From NCBI GenBank assembly GCA_040218145.1, contig JAVJQK010000074.1, positions 62,001-126,000 of the forward strand: a stretch of DNA of 64,000 bases, written 5' to 3'. Shown here in pieces: positions 20,880 to 29,289 of the stretch; the stretch's first letter is position 1; the number at the start of each line of letters is the position of its first letter. The notes below the pieces were generated by a model. That model did not search any database. It was not told where the DNA came from and saw only the letters and a list, made by a program, of their open reading frames with translations. A program made the position numbers and the translations under genes. This DNA comes from Sandaracinaceae bacterium (lineage in GTDB: Bacteria > Myxococcota_A > Polyangia > Polyangiales > Sandaracinaceae).

Positions 20880-22814
20880 TCACTCGGTCGGCGCGACGCT
20901 CGCGGTGACCTCGAAGGGGTACTCGATCTGGATCGATTCGCGGCTGAAGCGCGGAAAGCGGACGCCGCGCACGTGACCCTCCATGCAAGCCGCATAGTCG
21001 GCGCCGGCGTGCTCTCCGAGCAGCTCGGCCTCGCTGACGGCCCCGGTCGCGCCCTCGATCAGCATGCGGAAGCGCAGGGTCGCGCTCAGCTCCGGGTTGC
21101 ACGCCCCGAGGCGGCCGGCGACCGGCGCGAGGGTGCGCACGATGTCCGCGCGCCCCGGCGTCTCGGGCAGGGTCGGTCCGCTCGGCGGCGGCGGAGCGGG
21201 CGCGGCCCGCGTCGGGAGAGCGCTCGCGAGGCCCGGGCTCGGCGCCGGCGCGGGCTCGGGCTCAGTCGCGGGCGCAGGTGCAGGTGCGGGCCGCGGGCCG
21301 AGCCGCGCGAGGCCGTCCCGCGCGACGCGGGTCCCGGGGTCGATCGCGAGCGCGCGACGATACGACGCGGTGGCCGCGCCGACGTCTCCCGCCCGCTCCT
21401 GCGCCGCGCCGAGCGCCGCGAAGAAGCCCGCCTGAGAGGGCGCGAGCTGCGTCGCGCGGACGTACGCCTCCACCGCGCCGCGGGCGTCGCCCTGCGCGAG
21501 CAACGAGGCGCCGAGCCCGGCGTGCGCCGCGGCCTCTCCCGGCTGACGCGCGACGACCTCGCGGTAGGCGGCGGCGGCGAGCGGGAAGCGACGCGCGCGG
21601 AAGTGCTCGCGCGCCTGCGCACGCCACCGCGCCGCCTCCTCGTCCGCGCTCGGGCGCGTCAGCGCCGCCAGCTCGTCGGTCGCGTCGGCGCGCCCCGGCT
21701 GCAGCGTCAGGGCCATGCGATAGGCGGCCTCGGCCCCCGCGCGGTCTCCGCCTCGCGCCAGCGCGCGCGCCAGCCCGACCTGCAGATCGGCGTCTCGCGG
21801 GGCGAGGCGCGCGGCGCGTCGGTAGGCGTCCGCCGCGGCCATCCAATCGCCCTGCTGCATCCGGCTCACCGCGAGGCCCTGCCAGCCGCCGACGTAGCCC
21901 GGCTCCTGCTCGGTGACCCGCGCGTAGGCCTGCGCCGCGTCCGCCCAGCGCCGCGCCTGGTAGTGGTCGCGCGCGCGCCGCATCACGGCGTCACGCGACA
22001 TCGGCTCGACGACGCGCTGGCCGTGGGCCCAGCGCAGCAGGGGCACCGCCGCGCCGCGCACCCCGAAGGTCTCCTGCACGATGGCAGGCGCGTTGCGGCC
22101 CGCCCGCCGCCCGACCTCGCGGACCACGCACTGGACCATCCCGCTGGTGGGACCGAGGTGCCACGCGCGCACCTGGGCCCCCAGATCCGTCAGGCCACCG
22201 GGACACGCGGCGAGGAGCGCGCCGAGCCGCCGGCCACGAGGGGTCTCGTCGATCGACGACGGCACGGACAGGAGCACCGCGTGCATCGCGTCCCGCACCT
22301 CCCGGGCCTGCGCCGCGCTCAGGCCCGCCTGGCTCAGCTCCTGCTCGAGGGCGGCGCCGTCCTCGGGCGGCAGGTGCGGCAGGTCCGCGTCCATGCGGAG
22401 CGACGCGGCGACGAGCGCGTCGCAGTCGCCCATCGGGAGGCGCAGCGTGCGCGCGCAGAAGAGCGCGGGCTCCTGTCCCGACGAGAACAGGTCCTCGAGG
22501 TTCGGCTCCGTGAGCCCCTGTGCGAGCCGCGCGAGCACCTGACGCAGGCGCGCGTCGTACTCCGCGCGCGTGTCCCCGGGGCCGCCGAACAAGCGCACCC
22601 CGAGCCGCTGACGCAGCAGGTCATAGCCGTCCCCGCCGCTCCGCGCGTTCTCGACCAGGCGCTCGTGGGCCAGCCGCGCCAGCGCCCGCGCGGGACCCCG
22701 CTCCATGCGCCCGTGCGTCACGAGACGCCGCACGGCCCCGGCGCTCTGCGCGTGGCCCATGGCCGGCGTGAGACACACCAGCGCGAGCAGACAAGCCTGC
22801 CAGATACTCTTCAT
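20880..22814 (-). CDS. Exported TPR protein with AgmX/PglI-like C-terminal domain
   Basis: A 644-residue protein from ATG 22814 with a signal peptide (LALVCLTPAMGHAQ). Residues 25-290 are helical with scattered Cys; residues 300-510 hold about six TPR units (ARDHYQARRWADAAQAYARV and similar); a Pro/Ala/Glu-rich linker follows; the last 100 residues form a TonB-C-like domain with paired cysteines (LGACNPELSATLRFRMLIEG, YAACMEGHVRGVRFPRF), as seen at the C-terminus of AgmX/PglI gliding-associated proteins. The location is periplasmic. It sits 37 bases below the FHA-trypsin gene in the same direction, hinting at an envelope complex governed by that regulator set. Confidence 0.83.
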   Translation of the reverse strand: MKSIWQACLLALVCLTPAMGHAQSAGAVRRLVTHGRMERGPARALARLAHERLVENARSGGDGYDLLRQRLGVRLFGGPGDTRAEYDARLRQVLARLAQGLTEPNLEDLFSSGQEPALFCARTLRLPMGDCDALVAASLRMDADLPHLPPEDGAALEQELSQAGLSAAQAREVRDAMHAVLLSVPSSIDETPRGRRLGALLAACPGGLTDLGAQVRAWHLGPTSGMVQCVVREVGRRAGRNAPAIVQETFGVRGAAVPLLRWAHGQRVVEPMSRDAVMRRARDHYQARRWADAAQAYARVTEQEPGYVGGWQGLAVSRMQQGDWMAAADAYRRAARLAPRDADLQVGLARALARGGDRAGAEAAYRMALTLQPGRADATDELAALTRPSADEEAARWRAQAREHFRARRFPLAAAAYREVVARQPGEAAAHAGLGASLLAQGDARGAVEAYVRATQLAPSQAGFFAALGAAQERAGDVGAATASYRRALAIDPGTRVARDGLARLGPRPAPAPAPATEPEPAPAPSPGLASALPTRAAPAPPPPSGPTLPETPGRADIVRTLAPVAGRLGACNPELSATLRFRMLIEGATGAVSEAELLGEHAGADYAACMEGHVRGVRFPRFSRESIQIEYPFEVTASVAPTE

Positions 22815-22851
22815 GTCGCCCCCAGGTACGCCGAAGGTGTGCTCGAAGTTC

Positions 22852-24501
22852 CTACGGCGGCAAGCCGGCGAGGAGCTGCAGGAGCAGATCGGCGCGCACG
22901 CCCCAGGCGTAAGGGGTCTCACTCTCGACCGTGCGGGCGACGCGGGTGTTCGTGTCGACGACGCGCCGCCGGGCCCGGTAGTTGCCCGCGTTGATGGCCA
23001 CGACGCGGCCCTGACGGTCGAAGATGGGGGAGCCCGCGGTGCCCTCGTCCGAGAAGGCGCTGTGGGAGACCAGGTGGCGGAGCGCGGCGTTGCCGGGGTC
23101 GCTCCCGTCGAAGGCGGTGAGCCGGCCCACCACCCCGGTCGAGATGCCCGCGGCCGGGGCGCCCTCCTCCGCGATCGCCGCCGGGAAGCCCAGCACGAAC
23201 ACGTCGTCGCCGGTTCGCAGCGCGACCAGCTGCGCCATGTCCGCCAGCTGCGCCTGCTGTGAGGTCGGGGCGCTGACCCGGAGCAGCCCCACGTCGGGGC
23301 TCGCGGGCACGTCGGACGCGTACTGGGGGTGGCGCCACATCCGCTCGATCTGGAGCGCCGCGCCTCCGCCGTTCGGGACGGCGCGGACCTCGCGGCTGCG
23401 CGTCATCTCTCGCTCGAGCGCGCCGACGCAGTGCGCCGCGGTGGCCAGGATGCGCTCGCGCACCGCGAACGCGCTGCAGATCACCTCTCGCTGGCCGCCG
23501 CTGCGCGTGGAGAGCAGCACCCAGACCGCCTGCCCGTTCTGCTCGGCGATGACGGTCCCGGTGGCCGACTGCTCCTCCGAGAGCTGGTCGTTGAGGGACT
23601 GGATGCGCTGCTCGAGCTCCTGTCGCTCGGTCGACTCGTCCACGCCGAGGTCGGCGATCTCACGCTGGAGCCGTACGTTCTCGTCGCGGAGCGACTGCTC
23701 TTGCCAGCGCGCGTAGAAGAACAGGGCGATCACCGCGCCCAGCGTCAGGAACAGCAGGAGGCCGAGCAGGCCCATCGCGATCTTCAGGCCCCGCGAGCTC
23801 GACTGCGCGGCCTCGTGCGCGACGGCGCGGATGAACGCGGTCGAGCGGTTGCCGCCCTGCTGCCGCTGCGCGTCGGCCTGCTGGAGCGCGGCCTGGATCA
23901 TCATGCCGACCGTGCGCTGCCCGTAGCGCGGCCCTCCGGAAGGCGGGGCGGACATCGGCGGCCCATGTGGAGGCGCGTGTCCGGGCGGCGCGTACCCCGG
24001 GGTCGAGATCGGCGCCGGGCTCGGCTGCCCCGCGAAAGGCGAAGGCGGCGGCGTCGGGTGCGCGACCTGTCCGAGCGCGGGCGGCTGGATCGCGTCGTAC
24101 TTCTGCTCCACCGGCGTGGCCGGCCCCGTCGCCCACGCCCCGGGGGCGCTGACCGGTGTCGCCTCGGCCGTCATCTGCCCAGGCCGGCCGGGAGAGCTCC
24201 CCGGGAGCTCCACCCGCACGCGCGGCCCGCCGACCCCGAACTCGATCTCGTCGCCGTCGGTGAGCGTGTGGCGCGTGACCGGCTGACCACGCACGAGCGT
24301 CCCGTTGCGGCTGCCCACGTCGACGAGCACCCAAGCCCCGGACTCGCGCCGGATCTCGGCGTGGCGCCCGGAGGCGTCCAGGTCCGCGTGCGGGTCGAAG
24401 GCGACCTCGTTGTCGGGCAGGCGCCCCAGCCGGATCACGTCACGGTCGAGCTCGAGCACCCGGCCCGTGTGCGCACCGAACGTCTGGTGGAGGCGGATCA
24501 T
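22852..24501 (-). CDS. FHA domain, transmembrane helix and trypsin-like protease fusion
   Basis: A 549-residue protein with three parts: an N-terminal FHA domain (1-100; RLGR, SGRHAE, GSRNGT) that binds phosphothreonine peptides in the cytosol; a Pro-rich linker; one transmembrane helix (241-263); a coiled coil (268-312); and a trypsin-like domain (320-549) with H357 in TAAHC, D403 in SPDVGLL and S491 in GTAGSP, so the triad is complete and outside the cell membrane. This would couple intracellular phosphorylation to periplasmic proteolysis. Only 17 bases separate it from the upstream PP2C gene. Confidence 0.9.
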   Translation of the reverse strand: MIRLHQTFGAHTGRVLELDRDVIRLGRLPDNEVAFDPHADLDASGRHAEIRRESGAWVLVDVGSRNGTLVRGQPVTRHTLTDGDEIEFGVGGPRVRVELPGSSPGRPGQMTAEATPVSAPGAWATGPATPVEQKYDAIQPPALGQVAHPTPPPSPFAGQPSPAPISTPGYAPPGHAPPHGPPMSAPPSGGPRYGQRTVGMMIQAALQQADAQRQQGGNRSTAFIRAVAHEAAQSSSRGLKIAMGLLGLLLFLTLGAVIALFFYARWQEQSLRDENVRLQREIADLGVDESTERQELEQRIQSLNDQLSEEQSATGTVIAEQNGQAVWVLLSTRSGGQREVICSAFAVRERILATAAHCVGALEREMTRSREVRAVPNGGGAALQIERMWRHPQYASDVPASPDVGLLRVSAPTSQQAQLADMAQLVALRTGDDVFVLGFPAAIAEEGAPAAGISTGVVGRLTAFDGSDPGNAALRHLVSHSAFSDEGTAGSPIFDRQGRVVAINAGNYRARRRVVDTNTRVARTVESETPYAWGVRADLLLQLLAGLPP

Positions 24502-24518
24502 CGGGGCCCGCCGCGGTG

Positions 24519-26717
24519 TCAGAAGGGATTGGAGGGCAGAGGCCCGTCGCGCTGACCGCTGCGACCGCCCGAGCGTCCGCTCCCACGCTGCGGCCGCTGG
24601 GTGTTGGGCTCCGGTCGGCGCGTCTCCGGCGGAGGATCGGCCGGACCCTCCACCTCGAGCTGACCGGCCGGCACGCTCAGGTCGACGTCGACGGCCGAGC
24701 CAGCCTCCAGCGTCACGGTCTGGCGGGCGACCTGGGCCTCCCCGTCGCGCGCCTCGAGCTCATACGCTCCCGGCGGCAGCTCCAGCTCCATGCCGTCCTC
24801 GAGCGGCCCGTGCAGCTGCCCGTTCACGTACAGGGTGCCCGCAGACAGATCGGTCGAGATCGCGATGGAGCCCTGATCCGCCGTCTCGGACGGCAGCGCC
24901 TCGGCCGTCGGCTCGTCGAGGGTCTCGTCCTCCAGCGGGACGGGGACCTCTTCCTGTCCGATGGGCTCCTCCACGATGGGCTCGGGCGGCGTCGCGTCGC
25001 CGTCGGCCGCGCCGTCGGTGCCGAGCCCCCTCATGGCCAGCCACGCCCCCGCGATGAGCGCGAGGAGCACGATGACCAGCAAGAGCAGGACCCACGCCTT
25101 GCTCCCACCAGAGGAGGGCGAGGCGACCTCGACGTCGTTCGGATCGCCGTTGCGCTTGACGTCCGCGCCGGGCTTGGTCGCCCCGGCCTTCATCGACGTC
25201 TCGCGCGGAGGCATCGAGGGATCGCGCCCCGACTCGTCGGGCGGGAGCGGATACTGCTGGTAGAGCACCTTCGCCGACTCGGCCTCGGAGAGCCCGTCCC
25301 CGTCGAAGTCGGCGATGATGACCGTGATGTTGTCGTGGCCGCCGCCGGCGTTGGCCATCTGGATGAGCTTCTGCGACGCCTCCTCTTGAGGCCGGGTGCC
25401 TTGCAGCACCTCCTTCATCATGTCGGCGTGCACGAGCCCGCAGAGCCCGTCCGAGCACATCATCAGCCGGTCGCCCTTGCGGACCTCGAGGAAGGTCAGG
25501 TCGACCGTGACCTCTTCGGTGGTGCCGAGCGCCTGGAGGATGATGTTGGAGTGCTCGAAGGCCTCCGCCTCTTCCTCCGTGAGCTGACCGGCCTCGATGA
25601 GCTGGTTCACCAGGGACTGGTCCTTGGTGATCATCTCGAACTGATCGCCGCGCAGGATGTAGGCGCGGCTGTCGCCCACCTGCCCCACGAAGAGCACGTT
25701 GTCCACGAGGCCGGCCACGGTGGCCGTCGTGCCCATGCCCCGCCGGGTGCGGTCCATCTTGGCCGCGCTGAAGATGCGGTAGCCGGCCTCCTCGATCGCG
25801 CGGACGAGGCGACGCGCGAAGTCGTCGCGGTCGCCCGGCGTGGCGCTGCTCATCACCTCGTGCACGGTGTCGACGGCCATCTGGCTCGCGACCTCGCCCG
25901 CGGCGGCGCCGCCCATTCCGTCGCACACGGCGAAGATCAGGCCCCGCTCGCCCACGACGGTCTCGCGCGGCGTCTCGTTGTCGCGCACCTCCGCGTCGAG
26001 GTCGGCGACGGTGAAGTTGTCCTCGTTGTGCTCGCGCACGAGGCCGACGTCCGTGCGGCCGTAGTAGACGACCTCGATCGGTCCGGGCTCGGCGCTCGAC
26101 GAGACCTCGAGGGTCGCGTCTTCGAGCGTCGCGGTGGGATCGTCCGCGGCGGGCGCGTCGGCGCCAGCCGCGTCCGGCTCCTCCGCGGCCGGCTCGGCCG
26201 GCTCACCGTCGCCATCGGCGTCCGACGCGACGACGACGGCCGGCTCCGCGGGCAGCGGCGGCTCGGACACCAGCGGCGGCTCGGCCGCTTGGGAGCCGGC
26301 CGCTTGGGAGCCCGCCGCTTCGGAGCCCGCCGCTTCGTCCGGCGTCGGGGGAGAGGCGTCCGCGCTCGGTCCGCCGTTCGACCCGTGGGCCGGGGTCGCC
26401 GCCGGTAGGCCGGCCCAGCGCCGCGTGAGGTCGGCGAACGAGCCGGGCCCGCTGCGGAACCCGTCGGCGCCGTTGATGGGGGAGGCCGTCGCCGGTTCGG
26501 GCGCGCCCGACGCGAGCGGCGGCTCGCTCACCAACGGCGGCTGCTTGGCCGCGCCCTTGGCCTGCTGGTCGGTCTGCGCGCAGCCGGCCTCGGCCGCGGG
26601 GGCCGGCTCGCCGCCCGCCTCGGTCTGGTCGTCCACCTCGGCGAGGGCCGCCACGACGGCGTCGGTGAGGCTGGACCCCGAGTGCGAGGCCGGACGCTTG
26701 GACTTCTTACCGCTCAT
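24519..26717 (-). CDS. PP2C-family Ser/Thr phosphatase, membrane-anchored, with PEGA-like C-terminal domain
   Basis: A 732-residue protein. A 210-residue acidic, Pro/Ala-rich N-terminal extension contains repeated PPLVSEPPL and GSQAA units. The PP2C domain (about 217-470) has REHNEDN, VCDGMGGAAAGE with metal-binding D266, GMGTTAT, GQVGDSRAY, CSDGL and GGHDNIT, all required for a two-metal phosphatase. A transmembrane helix lies near residue 550 and a PEGA-type beta domain (LYVNGQLHGPLEDG) near the end outside. It should dephosphorylate Ser/Thr kinase targets. Its ATG overlaps the stop of the zinc-ribbon/FHA gene. Confidence 0.93.
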   Translation of the reverse strand: MSGKKSKRPASHSGSSLTDAVVAALAEVDDQTEAGGEPAPAAEAGCAQTDQQAKGAAKQPPLVSEPPLASGAPEPATASPINGADGFRSGPGSFADLTRRWAGLPAATPAHGSNGGPSADASPPTPDEAAGSEAAGSQAAGSQAAEPPLVSEPPLPAEPAVVVASDADGDGEPAEPAAEEPDAAGADAPAADDPTATLEDATLEVSSSAEPGPIEVVYYGRTDVGLVREHNEDNFTVADLDAEVRDNETPRETVVGERGLIFAVCDGMGGAAAGEVASQMAVDTVHEVMSSATPGDRDDFARRLVRAIEEAGYRIFSAAKMDRTRRGMGTTATVAGLVDNVLFVGQVGDSRAYILRGDQFEMITKDQSLVNQLIEAGQLTEEEAEAFEHSNIILQALGTTEEVTVDLTFLEVRKGDRLMMCSDGLCGLVHADMMKEVLQGTRPQEEASQKLIQMANAGGGHDNITVIIADFDGDGLSEAESAKVLYQQYPLPPDESGRDPSMPPRETSMKAGATKPGADVKRNGDPNDVEVASPSSGGSKAWVLLLLVIVLLALIAGAWLAMRGLGTDGAADGDATPPEPIVEEPIGQEEVPVPLEDETLDEPTAEALPSETADQGSIAISTDLSAGTLYVNGQLHGPLEDGMELELPPGAYELEARDGEAQVARQTVTLEAGSAVDVDLSVPAGQLEVEGPADPPPETRRPEPNTQRPQRGSGRSGGRSGQRDGPLPSNPF

Positions 26718-27925
26718 GCGGCGCCTCCGGACTCGAAGCGGAAGAGGTGCCGGCCGACACGGAATTGGTCGCCGGGGCGGAGGGCGCGCTCGCCCCGGAA
26801 TCGCACCGCGGTCCCGTTGGACGAGCCGAGGTCGCGGAGCACGAAGCGGCGGCTCGCTCGATCGACGGTGATCGCGGCGTGTCGTCGAGACATGAAGGGG
26901 TCATCCGTGAAGACCAGGTCACCCTGTTCCCGGCCGACCACGGTCTCGTCACGATACAGGTAATGCACGTCCCGGCCCACCCCTTCCGTCGTGTACTGGA
27001 CCAGGCGCGCGATGCGCTGCACCTCGGGGGTACCGAAGACCATCACTCCATGTTGTGTCGCGGGACCCAGGGGTAGCTCCGTCTCGGCCAGCACCTCGAA
27101 CCGGAGGACCTGCTGACCGAGCAGCATCATATCACCGTCGGACAGGTCCACGGGCTCCCGGATGCGGACATAGACCCCGTTGACGCTGTCGAGGTCGCGG
27201 ATCAGCAGCTGTCCGGCCTTCTGAACGACCCGGGCGTGACGCGGGGAGAGGTAGGGATCGTCGCCGAGGATGATCTGGCCCTCCTCGCGGCCGATGTCCG
27301 TGACCTCGCCATAGATGGGGTAGCGGCGCCCGTCCGAGCCGTCTTTGAGGATCGAGACGAGGGTGAGCGGCGCCGTGCCGTCCGCGGTCGCGACCGGGCG
27401 GGGTCGCTCCGACGGCGCGCGCTGCACGGCCGGGGCGGCGGCCACGGGCGCCGAGGCGATCGGCGCGGCGGCCACGGGCGCCGAGGCGACGGGCGCCGCA
27501 GCGACGGGCGCCGCGGGTGGCGCGTCCGGCTGCGCGGCCGGCGCGTCCGCGTAGCGGGCTCCGCAGAACTTGCAGAACTCCGCGCCCGGATCGCCCACGC
27601 CGTAGCAACGCCAACAGACGGTGCCCTTGCCACCGGCGGCGGCGGCGGGTGGGGCCGCAGCGGCCGACGGGGGCGACGCCGCCGCCTCGGCCTCGAGCTG
27701 GAACCCGCAGTTGTTGCAGAAGCGCATGTGCGTGGCGTTCGTCGCCCCGCACCGCGGACATGGCCGCTGATCACTCTTGCCACGATCGCGCGACAGGCCC
27801 GTGGGAGGTGTGGCCATGCGGCTCGCTCCCTCGGCCGGTTTCCAGTCCCCCATGCGTGAGCCGCAGTCCTGGCAATACAGGCTCGACTCGGGGTTCTGTG
27901 CGCCGCAGTTCTTGCAGACGACCAT
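26714..27925 (-). CDS. Triple zinc-ribbon, double FHA domain protein
   Basis: A 403-residue cytosolic protein from ATG 27925 (a longer frame upstream lacks support). Three CxxC...CxxC zinc ribbons are at C4/C7/C18/C21, C56/C59/C70/C73 and C104/C107/C118/C121. An Ala/Pro repeat linker (130-185) follows, then two FHA domains: 185-275 (IGREEG, SPRHAR, DSVNG) and 320-403 (VGREQG, SRRHAA, GSSNGT). Both keep the Arg, Ser/Arg-His and Asn of the phosphothreonine pocket. It could bridge two phosphoproteins. It is translationally coupled to the PP2C gene. Confidence 0.9.
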   Translation of the reverse strand: MVVCKNCGAQNPESSLYCQDCGSRMGDWKPAEGASRMATPPTGLSRDRGKSDQRPCPRCGATNATHMRFCNNCGFQLEAEAAASPPSAAAAPPAAAAGGKGTVCWRCYGVGDPGAEFCKFCGARYADAPAAQPDAPPAAPVAAAPVASAPVAAAPIASAPVAAAPAVQRAPSERPRPVATADGTAPLTLVSILKDGSDGRRYPIYGEVTDIGREEGQIILGDDPYLSPRHARVVQKAGQLLIRDLDSVNGVYVRIREPVDLSDGDMMLLGQQVLRFEVLAETELPLGPATQHGVMVFGTPEVQRIARLVQYTTEGVGRDVHYLYRDETVVGREQGDLVFTDDPFMSRRHAAITVDRASRRFVLRDLGSSNGTAVRFRGERALRPGDQFRVGRHLFRFESGGAA

Positions 27926-27989
27926 GCCGCGCGCAGTGGAACCCGGGGCGGGGGCGCACGTCAAGCACGACGCCGTCGCGGGCGCTCGG

Positions 27990-28661
27990 TCAGTCTCCGC
28001 TGGAGGCGACGATGACCAGCCCGACGTGGACCTGGAGGGCGAAGTTGAGCCCGAGGCCCTCCGACCGACGGGTCCGATCGCGGCCCGTGATGAAAGGGCT
28101 CGTGGTGAAGAGCCAGCCCGAGAGCCCGGCGTCGAGGGAGACCGACTCGGTCAGCTCGAGCTCGAGCCCCGCCCCCGCCTCGAGCGCGCCCCCGATGGTC
28201 GACACGAGGCCGCTGTCGCCGAAGACGAGGGCGCCCGCGCCGATGTGCACCGACGGATGCCACTGGTGCTCGTACGCGAAGACGTACCTCAGGGCGGCCC
28301 GCACGGCCTGGACCACGCCCAGCTCGAACACGCCGCCGCTGTCGACGAACCAGGCGTCGTAGCCGACCAGCACGCCGAGCCCGAAGGGCCAACGCCGCTC
28401 GATCTCGATGCCCGCCGCCGCGCCCGCGCCCAGCACGCAGAGGGAGTCCCCTGGGCAGATGTCGGTCTTCTCGAGCGGGAACATCCCCGCGAGGCGCACC
28501 CCGACGAGGAGCTCGGGGTCGCGATCGATCGGGGCCGGCGGAGGCTCGACGTGGCGCGCCCTCGCCGCGCCCGCCGACTCCTGCGCGGAAGCGTGCAACG
28601 GACCCATCACGGCCAGCCCGAAGACCCACACGAACAGCGCGTGACGACGCATCCGGAGCAT
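27990..28661 (-). CDS. Small outer membrane beta-barrel-like protein
   Basis: A 223-residue protein with a signal peptide (VMGPLHASAQ). The mature part alternates short beta strands with glycine turns, contains a Cys pair (DICPGDSLC) and has many aromatic/hydrophobic alternations (VLVGYDAWFVDSGG, LRYVFAYEHQ), which fits an 8- to 10-stranded outer membrane barrel. It is first in the minus-strand run that continues with the FHA/PP2C genes (64-base gap) and diverges from the acidic-protein gene at 28774. Function unknown. Confidence 0.78.
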   Translation of the reverse strand: MLRMRRHALFVWVFGLAVMGPLHASAQESAGAARARHVEPPPAPIDRDPELLVGVRLAGMFPLEKTDICPGDSLCVLGAGAAAGIEIERRWPFGLGVLVGYDAWFVDSGGVFELGVVQAVRAALRYVFAYEHQWHPSVHIGAGALVFGDSGLVSTIGGALEAGAGLELELTESVSLDAGLSGWLFTTSPFITGRDRTRRSEGLGLNFALQVHVGLVIVASSGD

Positions 28662-28710
28662 GGTAACGCGGGCCTCGAAGAAGGGCCCGAATCGTGGGAA
28701 CCGGACCGTG

Positions 28711-28738
28711 TTGACAGGGTGGTCCCCCCTCCTATATT
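28711..28738 (+). promoter_or_regulatory. Sigma-70-type promoter of the acidic protein gene
   Basis: A perfect -35 TTGACA (28711-28716), a 16-base spacer and a near-consensus -10 TATATT (28733-28738), 35 bases before the ATG at 28774. This is the best match to the housekeeping consensus noticed in this very GC-rich window. Confidence 0.75.
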
Positions 28739-28773
28739 CGAGCCGCCGTCAGTTTCAGAGAAGGGCCTTTGGG

Positions 28774-29142
28774 ATGGAAATCTACCTGCGAAAGCGCGCC
28801 GTCCGGCAGATTCGGCTCTCGGCCACGGATGCGATCGAGGAGGGTGACACCGACACCCTCCGCGAAGACATCATGGACGCTTTCAACGACGAGCAGATCG
28901 AGGAGATCGAGCGACGCATCGACTCCGGCGACTTCTACGAGTTCGTCTCCGACGTGCTCGACGAGTGGGCGGGCGACGAAGTCGACGACCTCTTCGAGAT
29001 CCTCGAGCAGGCGCTCTCCGACGTCGACGTGGAGGTCAAGTACAACGACCCCGAGTTCGACGACGACGAAGAGGAAGAAGAAGACGAGGAAGAGGACCTC
29101 GACGACTACGACGTCGAGGAGCCGGCCGAAGAGGAGCTCTAG
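28774..29142 (+). CDS. Small acidic protein with poly-Asp/Glu tail
   Basis: A 122-residue protein starting at ATG 28774. The N-terminal 15 residues are basic (YLRKRAVRQIR), residues 16-85 are an acidic helical domain, and from about residue 88 the chain is nearly all Asp and Glu. No signal peptide. The charge pattern resembles nucleic-acid mimics or acidic chaperones, but there is no family match by eye. It has its own near-consensus promoter and an intrinsic terminator, so it is monocistronic and probably strongly expressed. The odd composition in an otherwise Arg-rich proteome is notable. Confidence 0.85.
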   Translation: MEIYLRKRAVRQIRLSATDAIEEGDTDTLREDIMDAFNDEQIEEIERRIDSGDFYEFVSDVLDEWAGDEVDDLFEILEQALSDVDVEVKYNDPEFDDDEEEEEDEEEDLDDYDVEEPAEEEL

Positions 29143-29185
29143 CTCCGGCCGACGTCCTCTCCGAGGTCGGCCTCCGCGCCAAGAG

Positions 29186-29218
29186 GGCGCGCGTTCCCGC
29201 GGGACGCGCGCCTTTTCT
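29186..29218 (+). terminator. Intrinsic terminator after the acidic protein gene
   Basis: A perfect 9-bp stem GGCGCGCGT (29186-29194) with ACGCGCGCC (29204-29212), a 9-base loop, followed by TTTTCTTC. A second weaker hairpin (GGCCGAC / GTCGGCC) lies between the stop and this structure. Confidence 0.8.
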
Positions 29219-29227
29219 TCGTCAGGG

Positions 29228-29278
29228 CTGCGCGAAGGACTGCGCTGCGAAGGACTGCGCTGAGAAGGACTGCGCCGC
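29228..29278. repeat. 15-bp tandem repeat, three units
   Basis: Units GAAGGACTGCGCTGC (29234-29248), GAAGGACTGCGCTGA (29249-29263) and GAAGGACTGCGCCGC (29264-29278), with a partial unit before. It sits between the terminator of the acidic-protein gene and the stop of the threonine aldolase gene, so it is non-coding. Confidence 0.8.
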
Positions 29279-29289
29279 GAGAGACACGG

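Noticed and set aside
20847-22994. 715-residue plus-strand open frame
   Set aside because: Opposite to the TPR-AgmX gene; no domains and an Arg-rich composition.
20880-28661. Type VI secretion regulatory cluster (kinase/phosphatase/FHA)
   Set aside because: FHA and PP2C are present, but no TssA-M, Hcp, VgrG or ClpV gene is nearby.
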